A stretch of DNA of 64,000 nucleotides from Patiria pectinifera (taxonomy: Eukaryota; Echinodermata; Asteroidea; Valvatida; Asterinidae), in assembly GCA_029964075.1 (NCBI GenBank), contig CM057140.1, forward strand, positions 8,574,643 to 8,638,642. Direction: 5' to 3'. Within the stretch, counting starts at the first letter, position 1, and each line of letters begins with the position of its first letter. This document shows positions 34,490 through 44,450 of this stretch, piece after piece. The notes below the pieces were generated by a model. It saw only the letters and a list, made by a program, of their open reading frames with translations. It did not search any database and had not been told where the DNA came from. The position numbers and the translations under genes were made by a program.

Positions 34490-35602
34490 ATGTTGGCACT
34501 TATTAGCTTACTTCTCACTACTCTGCTCTGTGCGGCGAGCGAGGATCACTTTTTCCTTCATCCAAACAGCACTGAGGTGACCGAGGGAAACAATGTAACA
34601 TTCACTTGCGGCACCACGTCTGCCTTCAATTGTCCTGCCAAGGACAGATTACAGTGGCAAAGGAACGTTACAACATTTGAGGTTCTAGCAAAATGTTCTA
34701 AAGTAGAATCCAACTTTGACAGGCGTATGACTGTCGAACTTGATCAGAATGGAAACGAGTATCATCTTCATATCTACAACGTGCAATTAGAAGACAAAGG
34801 CACATACTGGTGTCAGCTGTTCAGTAATCCAAAAACTCTCTCCCGCGAAGCAGTCCTCACGGTAAAGCCAATTCCATCGACGTTTTTACCGTCAACTGAT
34901 CCTTCCGTACTTCCGGAGTACTTTAGTACAAGCAGTGGATACGAAAGCAGTGTTGACAACTTGTCATCTTTTACCGTGACACTGACGACACCAGACAAAT
35001 CTCCCACGGACATTTCTGAGGAGAAACCAACAGCAGATGGTGCACCTTATCCCGAATCACAAGACAAATTCATCACCACCACTGAATACAACACCAATAC
35101 AAGGTACACCAGTACACTACCCGAAGCAACAGCAACAACACAGCAAAACCCAATCAGCAACGACGACTCAGTACGTGAAACAGGCAACACATCTCTTGTC
35201 ACTATAGTACCCTCGCACTCCTCACACCCCGATCAGCCTCAACCTACTATCCCAACGTCGCAAGACCTCGATAGTCAGTTATATCCAGTATGGATTATCC
35301 TCGGATGTTCACTCGGCCTTGCCCTCCTTCTGGTTGCCATAGTTTCTTGTACAAGATTCCTGGTTAAGAAAACTCAACAAGTCTCGAGATCACGTGAGGC
35401 AGACGAGAGCCAGGGTCAGGGACAACCCGGCGATGAGGGAGTAACGGCTTCCACGTCCGTGTTACAAATCAACCCCATCTATGAAGGTCTCGCACAAGAC
35501 TCGGAGGCTCAACTCGACCAGCAGGATGCGAGAGAGACGCCCGTGGATGAGGCATCCAAGGGGTCTTGTACGCTGCACCCGACAAGACTGGACGGGGTGT
35601 GA
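34490..35602 (+). CDS. Ig-family membrane receptor gene C, paralogue of B with a frameshifted tail
   Basis: From ATG 34490 the frame gives 370 residues. Signal peptide 1-17. V domain: Cys40/Cys108, extra pair Cys48/Cys69, Trp56 and EDKGTYWC at 101-108. Ser/Thr/Pro-rich stalk about 127-263, span about 266-288, and YEGL at Y331. The upstream in-frame codons (from 34322) lack a signal peptide, so the internal ATG is preferred. At 35555 one base is missing relative to gene B (GCATCC versus GCATACCC). The frame then ends after 15 unrelated residues, dropping the YPAV, YAAP, YTAP and YAKP boxes. The abandoned frame is still open and conserved as far as a TAG at 35737-35739. It is either a truncated-tail variant, a recent null, or a sequencing or assembly error. 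Confidence 0.8.
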   Translation: MLALISLLLTTLLCAASEDHFFLHPNSTEVTEGNNVTFTCGTTSAFNCPAKDRLQWQRNVTTFEVLAKCSKVESNFDRRMTVELDQNGNEYHLHIYNVQLEDKGTYWCQLFSNPKTLSREAVLTVKPIPSTFLPSTDPSVLPEYFSTSSGYESSVDNLSSFTVTLTTPDKSPTDISEEKPTADGAPYPESQDKFITTTEYNTNTRYTSTLPEATATTQQNPISNDDSVRETGNTSLVTIVPSHSSHPDQPQPTIPTSQDLDSQLYPVWIILGCSLGLALLLVAIVSCTRFLVKKTQQVSRSREADESQGQGQPGDEGVTASTSVLQINPIYEGLAQDSEAQLDQQDARETPVDEASKGSCTLHPTRLDGV

Positions 35603-36065
35603 TTCGCCATTACACGGCGCCAGTGATAGGCAATAACAGCAGAGCTAGCGTGGCATCGGTGATTGGCACTTCAGTTGCTCAAGGAGTTACCACTAGTGAC
35701 CCAATCTACGCCAAATCATATAAAGGCGGCAAGAACTAGAGCCACAGGTAATGCGGCATTCTAGCCTAATTTGTTAACAGGCAGATATAATGGTTAAACT
35801 GGAGGAAACTTTTCTTCAGTCAAAATGTTATCCGAAAGTAACTCATCCTTACTCAGTTCATTAATCACTTTTAATGGATCAGGACATATTTTCACCCAAA
35901 AAAAATTAATCAAACCCACCGCCTGAAGAATGTGTTGAATTTAGTTGAAAGCAGACGGAGTATACATTTGGGTTTTGTCCTCCGACATGATTGTTATAAA
36001 CACTGTAGGCCTATACTCAGTGCTGCCCGAGGGCTTGCAAGAAAAAAAAATCATTAGTTTACTCA
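35603..36065 (+). other. Residual former coding end and 3' flank of gene C
   Basis: Bases 35603-35739 continue the gene B-like tail frame abandoned at 35555 and end with a longer C terminus (AKSY plus four residues) than gene B. The following flank is almost identical to 22261-22600. Confidence 0.65.
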
Positions 36066-36147
36066 GATGGGACTCGAACCCAAGACATGATCCTGCTCAT
36101 GATCATGATCTATAGTGCAGACATCGTACCACTCGACTACTGAGCTT
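36066..36147 (-). repeat. tRNA-like sequence with B box, copy 2
   Basis: Duplicate of 22602-22681 within block 2 (GGGTTCGAGTCCC on the minus strand). No good cloverleaf; SINE-head candidate. Confidence 0.4.
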
Positions 36148-37173
36148 GCCGGGGTCTGTTAGCTGGCTGGACAGGGGCTACCAATGTAAAACGACGACTT
36201 GGAGATATATTGTACATTAAAATATATGAGTCATAATCGGGCGAGGTTTAACTAACATTTACTTAAAAGAAATCATAATCTTCTAGACTCCACTGTACAA
36301 TATATATTAAAGTTATTCTAACGCACAAAGCTATCTGTGAAAGTCATGTTTCTACTGAGGAAAATGCAAGTTAAATTAGAATGAGAAATGAAGAATCCTT
36401 GTTGTATCATAACTGGAGTACCAAAGTGTGAAAAAAATCTGTATATTCAAGAAAAAAGTTATTTGTTAAAGTCGGTTATTATGTTATTTGCCATTTTGTC
36501 TTATTTTCTTATTGAATACCGCAATACTGTAACTCTTTAGCAATTATACTTTTCTTTAGTACTTTCTGTGGAAATTGTCACAAGTATCAAGAAACGAGTA
36601 TCACAAGTTTCAAGTGTCAGAAAATCTCTTTGGAAGCTCGTCGTAGCAAATTCGAATGGGGGGGGGGAGAACCATTATTTGAACATTAGGGCCGCCCTTC
36701 TCGATGTTCGCATCTTTCTCCGTTTTATTACTTCACAAAACCGTAGAGGGAAAGGCGTGCTTCCCTTATCATGACATTGTTTCCGGTTACACTTTATAGT
36801 TTTCCAACAAAAGATGCAGCTAAGGAGAAAGAAACAGTGTCAGTTATTGTGACGTTACGAAATAATGTCAGTTACTTTGACGGTACGGATATGATGATCG
36901 GGGAGAGGCAGGGAGCAATGAACTCGATGCTGCTTTCAATTCAGGCGACTGATCTTCCTTAGCACTGCTACTGTCCATTCACAACGAGAAATTGTCGTTG
37001 GCGTGTGACTTTACGTTTATGCTCAACTTTGAATGTCGTTAGTTCAAACTAAACACTGAGGGGCGTCCACAGCTGATCTTACCTTCAGGAAACAGGAGGT
37101 GTTTTTCTTCTTAAACGTGCTGTACAATTAAAAGAGATAACACTTCATTTAAGTGTAAGAAATAGTATCGGCA

Positions 37174-37497
37174 ATGCTGTTTTTGCATTCCTGCTTGAGC
37201 CACGCTTTGTGATGCATATGACATTCACTTAGGCCTATATTTCTCCATCCAGTTTGACGGTTGATGCTGGCAGCAATGTCACACTGACTTGTTGGTCCCC
37301 ATATGCAACCGGTTCCTGCCTCTATGACCTATCGTGGTACCTCAGACGAAACACGACAGAACAAAGATTAGTCTCTTGTACCACGGTGTAAATTGCTCAC
37401 CTCTTGGCACGGATAACAGCTCGAATATACGACCGTGATTATGATAATAGACATTACCAGATTGATATCCGTAACGTAAAGCCAGAAGACAGTAGGC
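37174..37497 (+). pseudogene. Dead V-domain exon of gene D type, copy 2
   Basis: It starts with an ATG in the same context as the gene D start (GGCAATGCTGTTTTTGCATTCC) but the signal-peptide frame is shifted. The V-domain body matches gene D and keeps the Trp after Cys and the core Trp-Tyr (CTATCGTGGTACCTC) that gene D has lost. A CAA to TAA change (ACGGTGTAAATTGC near 37387) terminates it, and the exon ends before the second canonical cysteine. Confidence 0.78.
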
Positions 37498-38340
37498 CTA
37501 CATGTAGTTTGATGATTATAACTGTTCAACTACTCGTGAAATAACAACTTAGGTAAATTCCTAGAAATTGGGAAATTGGGATAAAAATACATTCGGGGAC
37601 GTTTTCAATAGATTTCTTTCAGACTTGAAGGTCAGCTTTGACAGTAACCAGTATTGACGTTTCGGCATTGATGACGGCGATTTTTTTTTTACTGACGTGA
37701 AGTTTAGAATTTCTTTTTCAGTTAGAATGTAACATTTTAATCATACCGAGCATATTTTCTGAGAAACACAACGTTCAAAAGGCCATGTTTTCGGGGGTTC
37801 ACGAATTTCAATGCTCTATTACAGCGTCCTAGTACGTAATCGGATTAGCTTTCCTTGACAACGACCGACGCTTTGCCGTAGCAACCATATGGTTGTCTCA
37901 GCCGCCTCAGGCTCATTTTCCCACCAATAAATGCACAGACAGCCTGAAAATGTTGTCTATGGATAGCAGTTAAAAGGCAGGCACAGCAACCAAAGTTGAA
38001 ATATAATCAGCGCGGCATGGTTTGAAACAACACTTCAAATTCTCCCTGTCTCTGTTCAGTGCTCACTACATGATCTCTGAGATTTGACTGACACTCCCTC
38101 AAAGTCCTAACATGCTAACAGAACTTTCACTGCATACCATTGCTCATTCATGAAGCGCACAAAAACAAAAGAAAATAAAAGTGGTTTTAACCTGAACCTA
38201 TAATCGTAACCATTGCAAATTAGCACAAGGAGGAAAGATTCATAAGTATACTTTAAAGTGAATTTTGAAGGGGCTGCATCTACAAAATAAACATACAAAT
38301 GGCTAAATAGACTCAAATTCTGACACGAGGGATACGACAC
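37498..38340 (+). other. Block 2 spacer without a gene
   Basis: Collinear with block 3 (about 58680-59270) and, outside the NotI-rich insertion, with block 1. Landmarks are GCACAGCAACCAAAGTTGAAATAT and CTCCCTGTCTCTGTTCAGTGCTCACT. No coding frame is conserved. Confidence 0.5.
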
Positions 38341-38384
38341 TACGCGGTATCATCTCCAACCAACACCCGGCCGACAGCCGTGAC

Positions 38385-38642
38385 GTGAGCGGCCAGCCCC
38401 GAAGCACCGAGGGGACAGACGCAGCGAGTAGCGGCCCAGTCATCTACGCAACCTGTCACCCTACCTCCGCACGGGACACGGCAGGAGCAGACGGTGCAGA
38501 TGGTGAGCATGCCCGGCCAGAAAACACCGGCCGACAACACATGAATACTGAGGGACTCGTATACGCTGACCTGGATCTCAATCAGATGATTCACGACCGC
38601 GCTGAGAAGACACTCTACGCTGAGGTTCGTGGTGATGTATAA
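38385..38642 (+). CDS. ITIM/ITSM-type receptor tail cassette, copy 2 (intact exon, partial gene)
   Basis: An 85-codon frame opened by GTG is probably an internal exon, because the frame is open further upstream and no ATG begins it. It encodes a hydrophilic tail with PVIYAT, then LVYADL (ITIM-type LxYxxL), then TLYAEV (ITSM-type TxYxxV), and ends RGDV-stop. The ITIM and ITSM tyrosines are 18 residues apart here and 24 in copies 1 and 3. In vertebrate inhibitory receptors such boxes recruit SHP phosphatases or SAP-family adaptors; applying that here is inference. No Ig or membrane-span exon is recognised next to it, and the nearest V exon (37.2 kb) is dead. Of the three copies only this one has no frame damage. 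Confidence 0.6.
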   Translation: MSGQPRSTEGTDAASSGPVIYATCHPTSARDTAGADGADGEHARPENTGRQHMNTEGLVYADLDLNQMIHDRAEKTLYAEVRGDV

Positions 38643-39852
38643 AACCCCTTACGAAAGTATTAAGAACTGCATTTATAGGCCTAATGTAACAAACAGTATT
38701 ATAGGCTTCCATGCGTATTTTAAGCAAAACATAAGTTTGTAAAACCACTGGGTGTGATTTTGTATTAGGGGAAATTACTGGACGAGATTTTAGCAACGCA
38801 ATAATCTCGAATCAGCTGAGGATCAGCTGGCTATTAAAGCTTTTAAGTCACATTATATTCTATACCAGAACCTGACAATTGATTGTGGAGAACTGTTGAT
38901 TCAACCTCACAATTATCTCTCCTTACACGTTGAACACAAAAATCACATACAGGGGTTTACAGCTTATAACGATATATCCAATGAGACATTCTGTAGCTTT
39001 AATAATGGAAAGCATTGGCGGTGGTCATTATATTTGAAGGACTGTCGTTTCAAAGTAACTGGCATAAATTAGTTTGAATTGATCTCATATTTAGAAGTAA
39101 CTTAATCAAGTGATATTATGGTCATATTTTGTTTTTAATGTATGAACGAAACTGGACGAATTTGAAAGCGATCAATGTTATGCCGTACACCTTAGTTATG
39201 GATGATGCATTGTGGTATTATTCAAAATAATTTCATGATTATCAGTCAAGGGTCACACACAAAGAAATATAAAATCCTTAATTCTATTTTTTCTTCAAAG
39301 GAAATGACTAAGGTTCAACCGAATGTCATAATTTTCTAATTAATTGTTTTACATTGGCCTTGCAAATGTTAAGGATTGAGTGTTTGTGTCCCTAATCTTT
39401 CATGGGCTTATAGAATAACCGCTCTTGCATACGATGTCTGTTTAGACAATCGTGTTTAGACAATCATGATGAAATTGTATTTTTCTTCAAAGGAAATGTC
39501 AGAAAATTAAAATTAATTTCATGATTAATTGTTTCACATTGGCCTTACAATATGTTAAGAACTTAGGGATTGAGTGTTTGTGCCCCTAATATTTCATGGG
39601 CTTATAGAATAACTGCTCTTACATGCCGTGTCTGTTTAGACAATCATGATGACATAGATATTTTTCATTTCCTTGTACAAATGTGAGCAATGTCTGGTAA
39701 ACAGGATGAGACGTGTTGAACTTGACACAATGTCAAATTGACATGTGGGCCCAGACCAGTTAAATTATACTTCCATTTTCACCTCAAGTTTATATCTACA
39801 CCACACAACAGACGCGGCTACTGTCGAACATATACGTGTTCGTTCGGTTACA
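38643..39852 (+). other. Block 2 distal part, non-coding
   Basis: Collinear with 26935-28250 and 59589-60560. A short internal duplication is visible (GTGTTTAGACAATCATGATGA to TTTCTTCAAAGGAAATG, about 39290-39490 and 39480-39660). No gene. Confidence 0.5.
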
Positions 39853-40509
39853 GCCCGATAGTCCGAAGGTTCGATAGTCCGAAGTTCTTTAGTCCGAAGG
39901 GTCATTAGTCCGAAGGTTCGTTAGTCCGAATAGACGATGGGATTCGATAGCCAGAATCGACAATAAGGTTTAATAGTCCGAATAGATTATAAGGTTCGAT
40001 AGACCGAATATACGGTAGGGTTCGATAGTCCGAATTGACAATAAGGTTCGATAGTCCGAATTGAGAATAAGGTTCGATAGTCCGAATGGGCAATACGGTT
40101 CTTCAGTATGACACTTCGGACTATCGGACCTTACTGTTGATTCGGACTATCGGACCTTATTGTCGATTCGGACTATCGGACCTGATTGTCGATACGGACT
40201 ATCGGACCTTATAGTCTTTTCGGACTGACGAACCTTATTGTTAATTCGGAATAATGAACCTTCGGACTATTGAACCTTATTTTTGTTTCGGACTATTGAA
40301 CCTTCGGAATGATTATCCTTATTCTAAATTCGGACTATCGAACCTTCGGATAAAGTAACCTTCGGACTAATGAACCTTCGGATTAATGAACCTTCGGACT
40401 ATTGCATCAAATGTTCGGATTAACGAACCTTATTTCATTTTCGGACTAACGAACTCCCTCTTATGGAAATTTTGTGCATTCGGACTATCGAACCTTCGGA
40501 CTATCGGGC
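39853..40509 (+). mobile_element. Fold-back element built from a TCCGAA-containing minisatellite
   Basis: The ends are perfect 31-bp inverted repeats (39853-39883 and 40479-40509; outer word GCCCGATAGTCCGAAGG). The left half is a run of about 26-bp units of the form TTCGATAGTCCGAAT plus an ATAAGG spacer; the right half carries the same unit in reverse complement (TTCGGACTATCGAACCTTA). The two halves could pair over several hundred bases. Blocks 1 and 3 lack it. No coding capacity. Confidence 0.82.
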
Positions 40510-40639
40510 GGCCCCCGTTGGTTCAAGTCCTCATCACAGTTTTATGGTGTACTATAGATGACACGCCGCGTCGCCTGTTCAACACGCGACTTAGGGGCAC
40601 GTGGGATATATATACATTTGTTCAATTCAAAATTGTAAA

Positions 40640-40735
40640 TTTGGGGGGGGGGGCACCCGGTGGAGCATGAACATTCGCTGGGGGCACGTGCCCCCCCCCC
40701 CCGTGCCCAACCCCCTGTACGCCATTGTGAAGAGG
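40640..40735 (+). repeat. G/C-run transposon fragment
   Basis: Runs of G, the central word GGGGGCACGTGCCCCC and the end CTGTACGCCATTGT resemble ends of the G-rich small elements elsewhere in the window. Only part of an element is recognisable. Confidence 0.4.
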
Positions 40736-41328
40736 CAACGCAGTGTGTCGTAAATAGTACACAATAACATTTTCTTTTGTACTTTCATTTTCGTTTCAGT
40801 TTATAAGGGTATGTAAAAATAGAAAAAAAGACAGGAGGAAGTGAATTTCATGATAATCCTACGACCTGACCCTTCCGGTAAAAAAATGGGGAAAATGTAA
40901 TTTCCCCCGAATTAAAGCCCTTGAGATACATTTTTATAAGAATTGGCTGATAGAAAGAATATTGTTTATTTAATGTGCATGTTACTGCTTTCATTATATA
41001 GTAATGGTAATACTGTGAGTGTAATTTGCATATTGAAATTCAACGTTCTTTGTTATCTAATAATGCAATTAAAACAATTGGAGCACTACGGCACAATACA
41101 CGCTGCATTTATTTAGTAAAAAGAATAAAAGATAAGAAAACGCTACAAATTACAACGGAGGAGTAACTTGGTTGAAATAACTACATTTTCAATACACTTT
41201 TCATGTATGGGAGATAATTTAACCTTTAATTGCAAATTGTCATTTTGAATATAAACTCAGTTGTGTAGTGTTCACTTTTTGTTCAAGTTCAAGGCAAATA
41301 CCATATGGATACTATAGTCTCGCTCAAT
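40736..41328 (+). other. Block 2 end, non-coding
   Basis: Resembles 28430-28910 of block 1 (TAAAGGTAATACTGTAAGTG-type words, AATACACGCTGCATTTA). The gene D copy expected next in block 2 is absent; unrelated repeats follow. Confidence 0.5.
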
Positions 41329-41693
41329 AATAATAATAATAATAATCGGCATTTAAGAACGCTCGTTTTAGTACAGTAAATCACAGCGCTTACAGTATTA
41401 TTATTATTACCCCTGATCATTGGGCCAATTTATCATTCCAAATACCATCTCAGCTCCCTGGGGAGTATACAGCTCGATGCTGCCTGTTAGGCGCAAGCAA
41501 GCTAAATCAATCACATAACCATCTCTGCCCTCACAGGTACCCATTTACTCCTGGGTGGAGAGAAGCAATGAGTGACAAAGTGCCATTCTCAAGGGCACAC
41601 GCACCATGACCCCGCCAGGACTCGAAACCACAACCCGCAGCTTTACCCACAGACCATGAATCCAGTGTCCTTAACCACGAGGCCACAGTACTC
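41329..41693 (-). mobile_element. tRNA-derived SINE, second family or diverged copy
   Basis: On the minus strand the head CTGTGGCCTCGTGGTTAAGG has an A-box-like word, GGTTTCGAGTCC near 41625 is the B box, and the element ends in (ATT)n near 41330. An internal AGTAAATGGGTACCTGTGAG block recalls conserved central domains of deuterostome SINEs. A further short tail-like fragment (GCGCGTTATAAATACTGTG plus ATT repeats) lies at about 44025-44095 on the plus strand. Confidence 0.75.
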
Positions 41694-41842
41694 CACAATA
41701 GCGCGGATATGCAATGGTCTGGTAGGAAAATACACGGTATACCCCAGACTGTTATGTAAATAAAATAAAAAATCGCTGGCGGATTCTGTTTGCGCGCAAA
41801 GGCAGCCTCCAAAACAACGTAAAACACCTTATTTAGAAGGGT

Positions 41843-42299
41843 GCAGACCAGTAAATCGGTCCGAAATTGCCTGCGCCGGCCAAATCACGATTTGCATGCC
41901 CTCAAAATCTTCGGTATTTGAGCATGCTGTGGGCCATGATCTTGAGGGTTTGTTAAAAATATGGATGGAAACCGTGCACAGGACTTGGAGCTTGCAGTTC
42001 TGTGTAATTTTGATGTAATTTGGAGCCTAAAAGCGCTCTACTTTGCAATGGAGTGTAGGCATCGTTTTTCAAAATGGCGATGGGCTTCAGGACTATTTTC
42101 AGGGGTGATCGTCTTCAGATGGAAATTTCTCCTAAAAGTCATCAGTTGACCCCCCGTAAATTGAAGAGAAATTGAAAGATGATGAAATAAGCTTTAATTT
42201 GATGTGTGTCTCGAACACCTTGAGGTGAGTATTTTTCCCGAATTTTTGAAGTGGGAGCATTTACCATTGGGGTCTATGGAAGTTTATTTACTGGTCTGC
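41843..42299 (+). mobile_element. MITE family M, copy 1
   Basis: Inverted ends GCAGACCAGTAAAT / ATTTACTGGTCTGC bound 457 bp. Almost identical to 43077-43538, and a diverged copy lies at 50727-51179. The 62-codon frame inside is identical in both near copies only because the copies themselves are near-identical; it has no domain and is not called a gene. Confidence 0.82.
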
Positions 42300-42310
42300 T
42301 ACCTACAGTG

Positions 42311-43073
42311 TAGTTTCAAAATGGCGTCTTCCACCGTTTGTTGTCAAAATGTTTGCGGAGTGGTTTTTTCGGAACCTGGGGGCAGCGTTTCAAAAGGGGT
42401 CACCAATGGCGGTTCCGCATCAAATGCGCCCAAAATCTGAATAGGGCCGATGGACCGTCCTCCGATCACAGCAATTTCGAGCGAACAAGGGGGTCGGAAG
42501 GAGCAAAAACTCAATTCACGCCCGTTGGGGGCGCCCTACAGTAAGGTAGCCGCAAAAAGAGGGCTTGTTTTCAGGCCAGAAATCGTAGTCAGAGATTTTT
42601 TTTCTCGCCATTTTTTGATGAAATATGAGTCATCCATCCTTCCTCGTGCCGCACAAGTGGTTTGGAGAAATTTTTCAAAACCTCGCTTCTCTGTAGTTTC
42701 AAAATGGCGTCTTCCACCGTTTGTTGTCAAAATGTTTGCGGAACCTGGGGGGCAGCGTTTCAAAAGGGGTCACCAATGGCGGTTCCGCATCAAATGCGCC
42801 CAAAATCTGAATAGGGCCGATGGACCGTCCTCCGATCACAGCAATTTCGAGCGAACAAGGGGGGTAATTTGGGGTCGGAAGGAGCAAAACTCAATTCACG
42901 CCCGGGGGCGCGCAACAGTAAGGTAGCCGCAAAAAGAGGGCTTGTTTTCAGGCCAGAAATCGCAGTCAGAGATTTTTTTTCTCGCCATTTTTTGATGAAA
43001 TATGAGTCATCCATTCTTCCTCGTGCCGCACAAGTGGTTTGGAGAAATTTTTCAAAACCTCGCTTCTCTATAG
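42311..43073 (+). repeat. Two-copy tandem repeat, period 383 bp
   Basis: Unit 1 is 42311-42693 and unit 2 is 42694-43073, both starting TAGTTTCAAAATGGCGTC and ending CCTCGCTTCTCT. They differ by a few indels, for example GAGTGGTTTTTTCG only in unit 1. Open frames across them are broken between units. The array is flanked on both sides by copies of MITE family M in the same orientation. Confidence 0.85.
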
Positions 43074-43076
43074 GGT

Positions 43077-43538
43077 GCAGACCAGTAAATCGGTCCGAAA
43101 TTGCCTGCGCCGGCCAAATCACGATTTGCATGCCCTCAAAATCTTCGGTATTTGAGCATGCTGTGGGCCATGATCTTGAGGGTTTGTTAAAAATATGGAT
43201 GGAAACCGTGCACAGGACTTGGAGCTTGCAGTTCTGTGTAATTTTGATGTAATTTGGAGCCTAAAAGCGCTCTACTTTGCAATGGAGTGTAGGCATCGTT
43301 TTTCAAAATGGCGATGGGCTTCAGGACTATTTTCAGGGGTGATCGTCTTCAGATGGAAATTTCTCCTAAAAGTCATCAGTTGACCCCCCGTAAATTGAAG
43401 AGAAATTGAAAGATGATGAAATAAGCTTTAATTTGATGTGTGTCTCGAACACCTTGGAGAGTTGTGAGTATTTTTCCCGAATTTTTGAAGTGGGAGCATT
43501 TACCATTGGGGTCTATGGAAGTTTATTTACTGGTCTGC
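43077..43538 (+). mobile_element. MITE family M, copy 2
   Basis: Same 14-bp inverted ends as copy 1 and nearly the same sequence; it differs mainly by a short insertion (CTTGGAGAGTTGTGAG) near 43453. It abuts the tandem repeat on its left. Confidence 0.82.
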
Positions 43539-43560
43539 TACCAGAAGGTTTCACACGTCT

Positions 43561-43738
43561 TAATACGGGCGATTCCCAATAGTGCGCCTCCAAGAGTTTG
43601 CAACGCGTTGGCCAATCACAATGCGCGAAATCAGTCGACCTTTTCCAAACGCGCATTGGGTCGACAGATTTTGCGCATTGTGATTGGCCAACGCGTTGCA
43701 AACTCTTGGAGGCGCACTATTGGGAATCGCCCGTATTA
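43561..43738. mobile_element. Perfect 66-bp-arm hairpin element
   Basis: Bases 43561-43626 are exactly the reverse complement of 43673-43738, with a 46-base centre that itself contains GTCGACC/GGGTCGAC. The ends (TAATACGGGCGATTCCC) suggest a small TIR element, perhaps with a TA target. Perfect arms mean a very young insertion or active correction. No coding capacity. Confidence 0.85.
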
Positions 43739-44179
43739 GAAAACTGCATGTAGTATGTTTTGTTTTATTAAATCATACAAGGTAAAAAATTCTTCAAGGG
43801 AAAAAAATAATACACTTTCATTTCTTCTTAAACCTCATACATGCATTAAATCAAATGAAACCCTGATGAAGAATATCTCACAAAGATTTCGGTATTTTTT
43901 GGGGGAAAAACACGACTATCGCGGCATATTTTGAGTTCAGTACAAAACCCGAGGGGTGATCGTACGACCCATTCCTGGTGAAGACTAGAAAAGGGACATA
44001 TATCCTTTATTTTTTCTTTACATCTATAGACTGGCGCCTTTGAATGGATTCTAGAGATAGTGCGCGTTATAAATACTGTGTTATTATTATTATCCTCCCC
44101 ATCTTTCTTCGGATTTACGCCTTTGGAAGAATTTTGTAGTAAGCAAAATCTGCATAGCTTAATGTTCACAACTTGAGTT

Positions 44180-44450
44180 CATGGGCGTCGCCAGGATTTT
44201 TTCTGGAGGGGGGCAAAACATATTTTTCCCAAAACAATTCCTGTATTTCTCAACATATTCTCGATTTATCAGTTTTAGCAGGGGGCAGGGACATTTTGTC
44301 CCCCAACCCATTAAACTTACACCACTATGACTTCGCGCCTCTTTTTTGTTTGTTTGTTTGTTGGGGTGTTTGTTTGTTTGTTTGGTCTTTTTCTTTTCCG
44401 GGGGGGGGACAAGTGCCCCCCCCCGCCCCTTCCCCCTCGCGACGCCCATG
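44180..44450 (+). mobile_element. hAT-like MITE with exact 8-bp target-site duplication
   Basis: Perfect 12-bp ends CATGGGCGTCGC / GCGACGCCCATG bound 271 bp, flanked by CTTGAGTT on both sides (44172-44179 and 44451-44458). The interior contains GTTT repeats and G/C runs. The diverged relative at 16468-16722 confirms the family. Confidence 0.9.

Larger units (their letters stand above)
33955..37180 (+). repeat. Segmental duplication block 2, proximal part (partner 20395-23700)
   Basis: Collinear with block 1 from the AACTTGCAGGTAACAGGTTCGG landmark through gene C and its 3' flank to the dead V exon. The 3' half is near-identical. Block 2 lacks the 638-bp element, the fold-back MITE, the NotI-rich element and the SINE found in block 1. 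Confidence 0.88.

Noticed and set aside
39853-40509. CRISPR-like repeat array
   Set aside because: Eukaryotic context, no unique spacers, and the repeats invert in the middle; it is a fold-back minisatellite.
42450-43252. Overlapping 127- and 158-codon frames
   Set aside because: They run across the 383-bp tandem repeat and differ by frame between units; no domain.
43561-43738. microRNA precursor
   Set aside because: Fully perfect 66-bp arms and transposon-like ends fit an inverted-repeat element better than a miRNA hairpin, which normally has mismatches and bulges.
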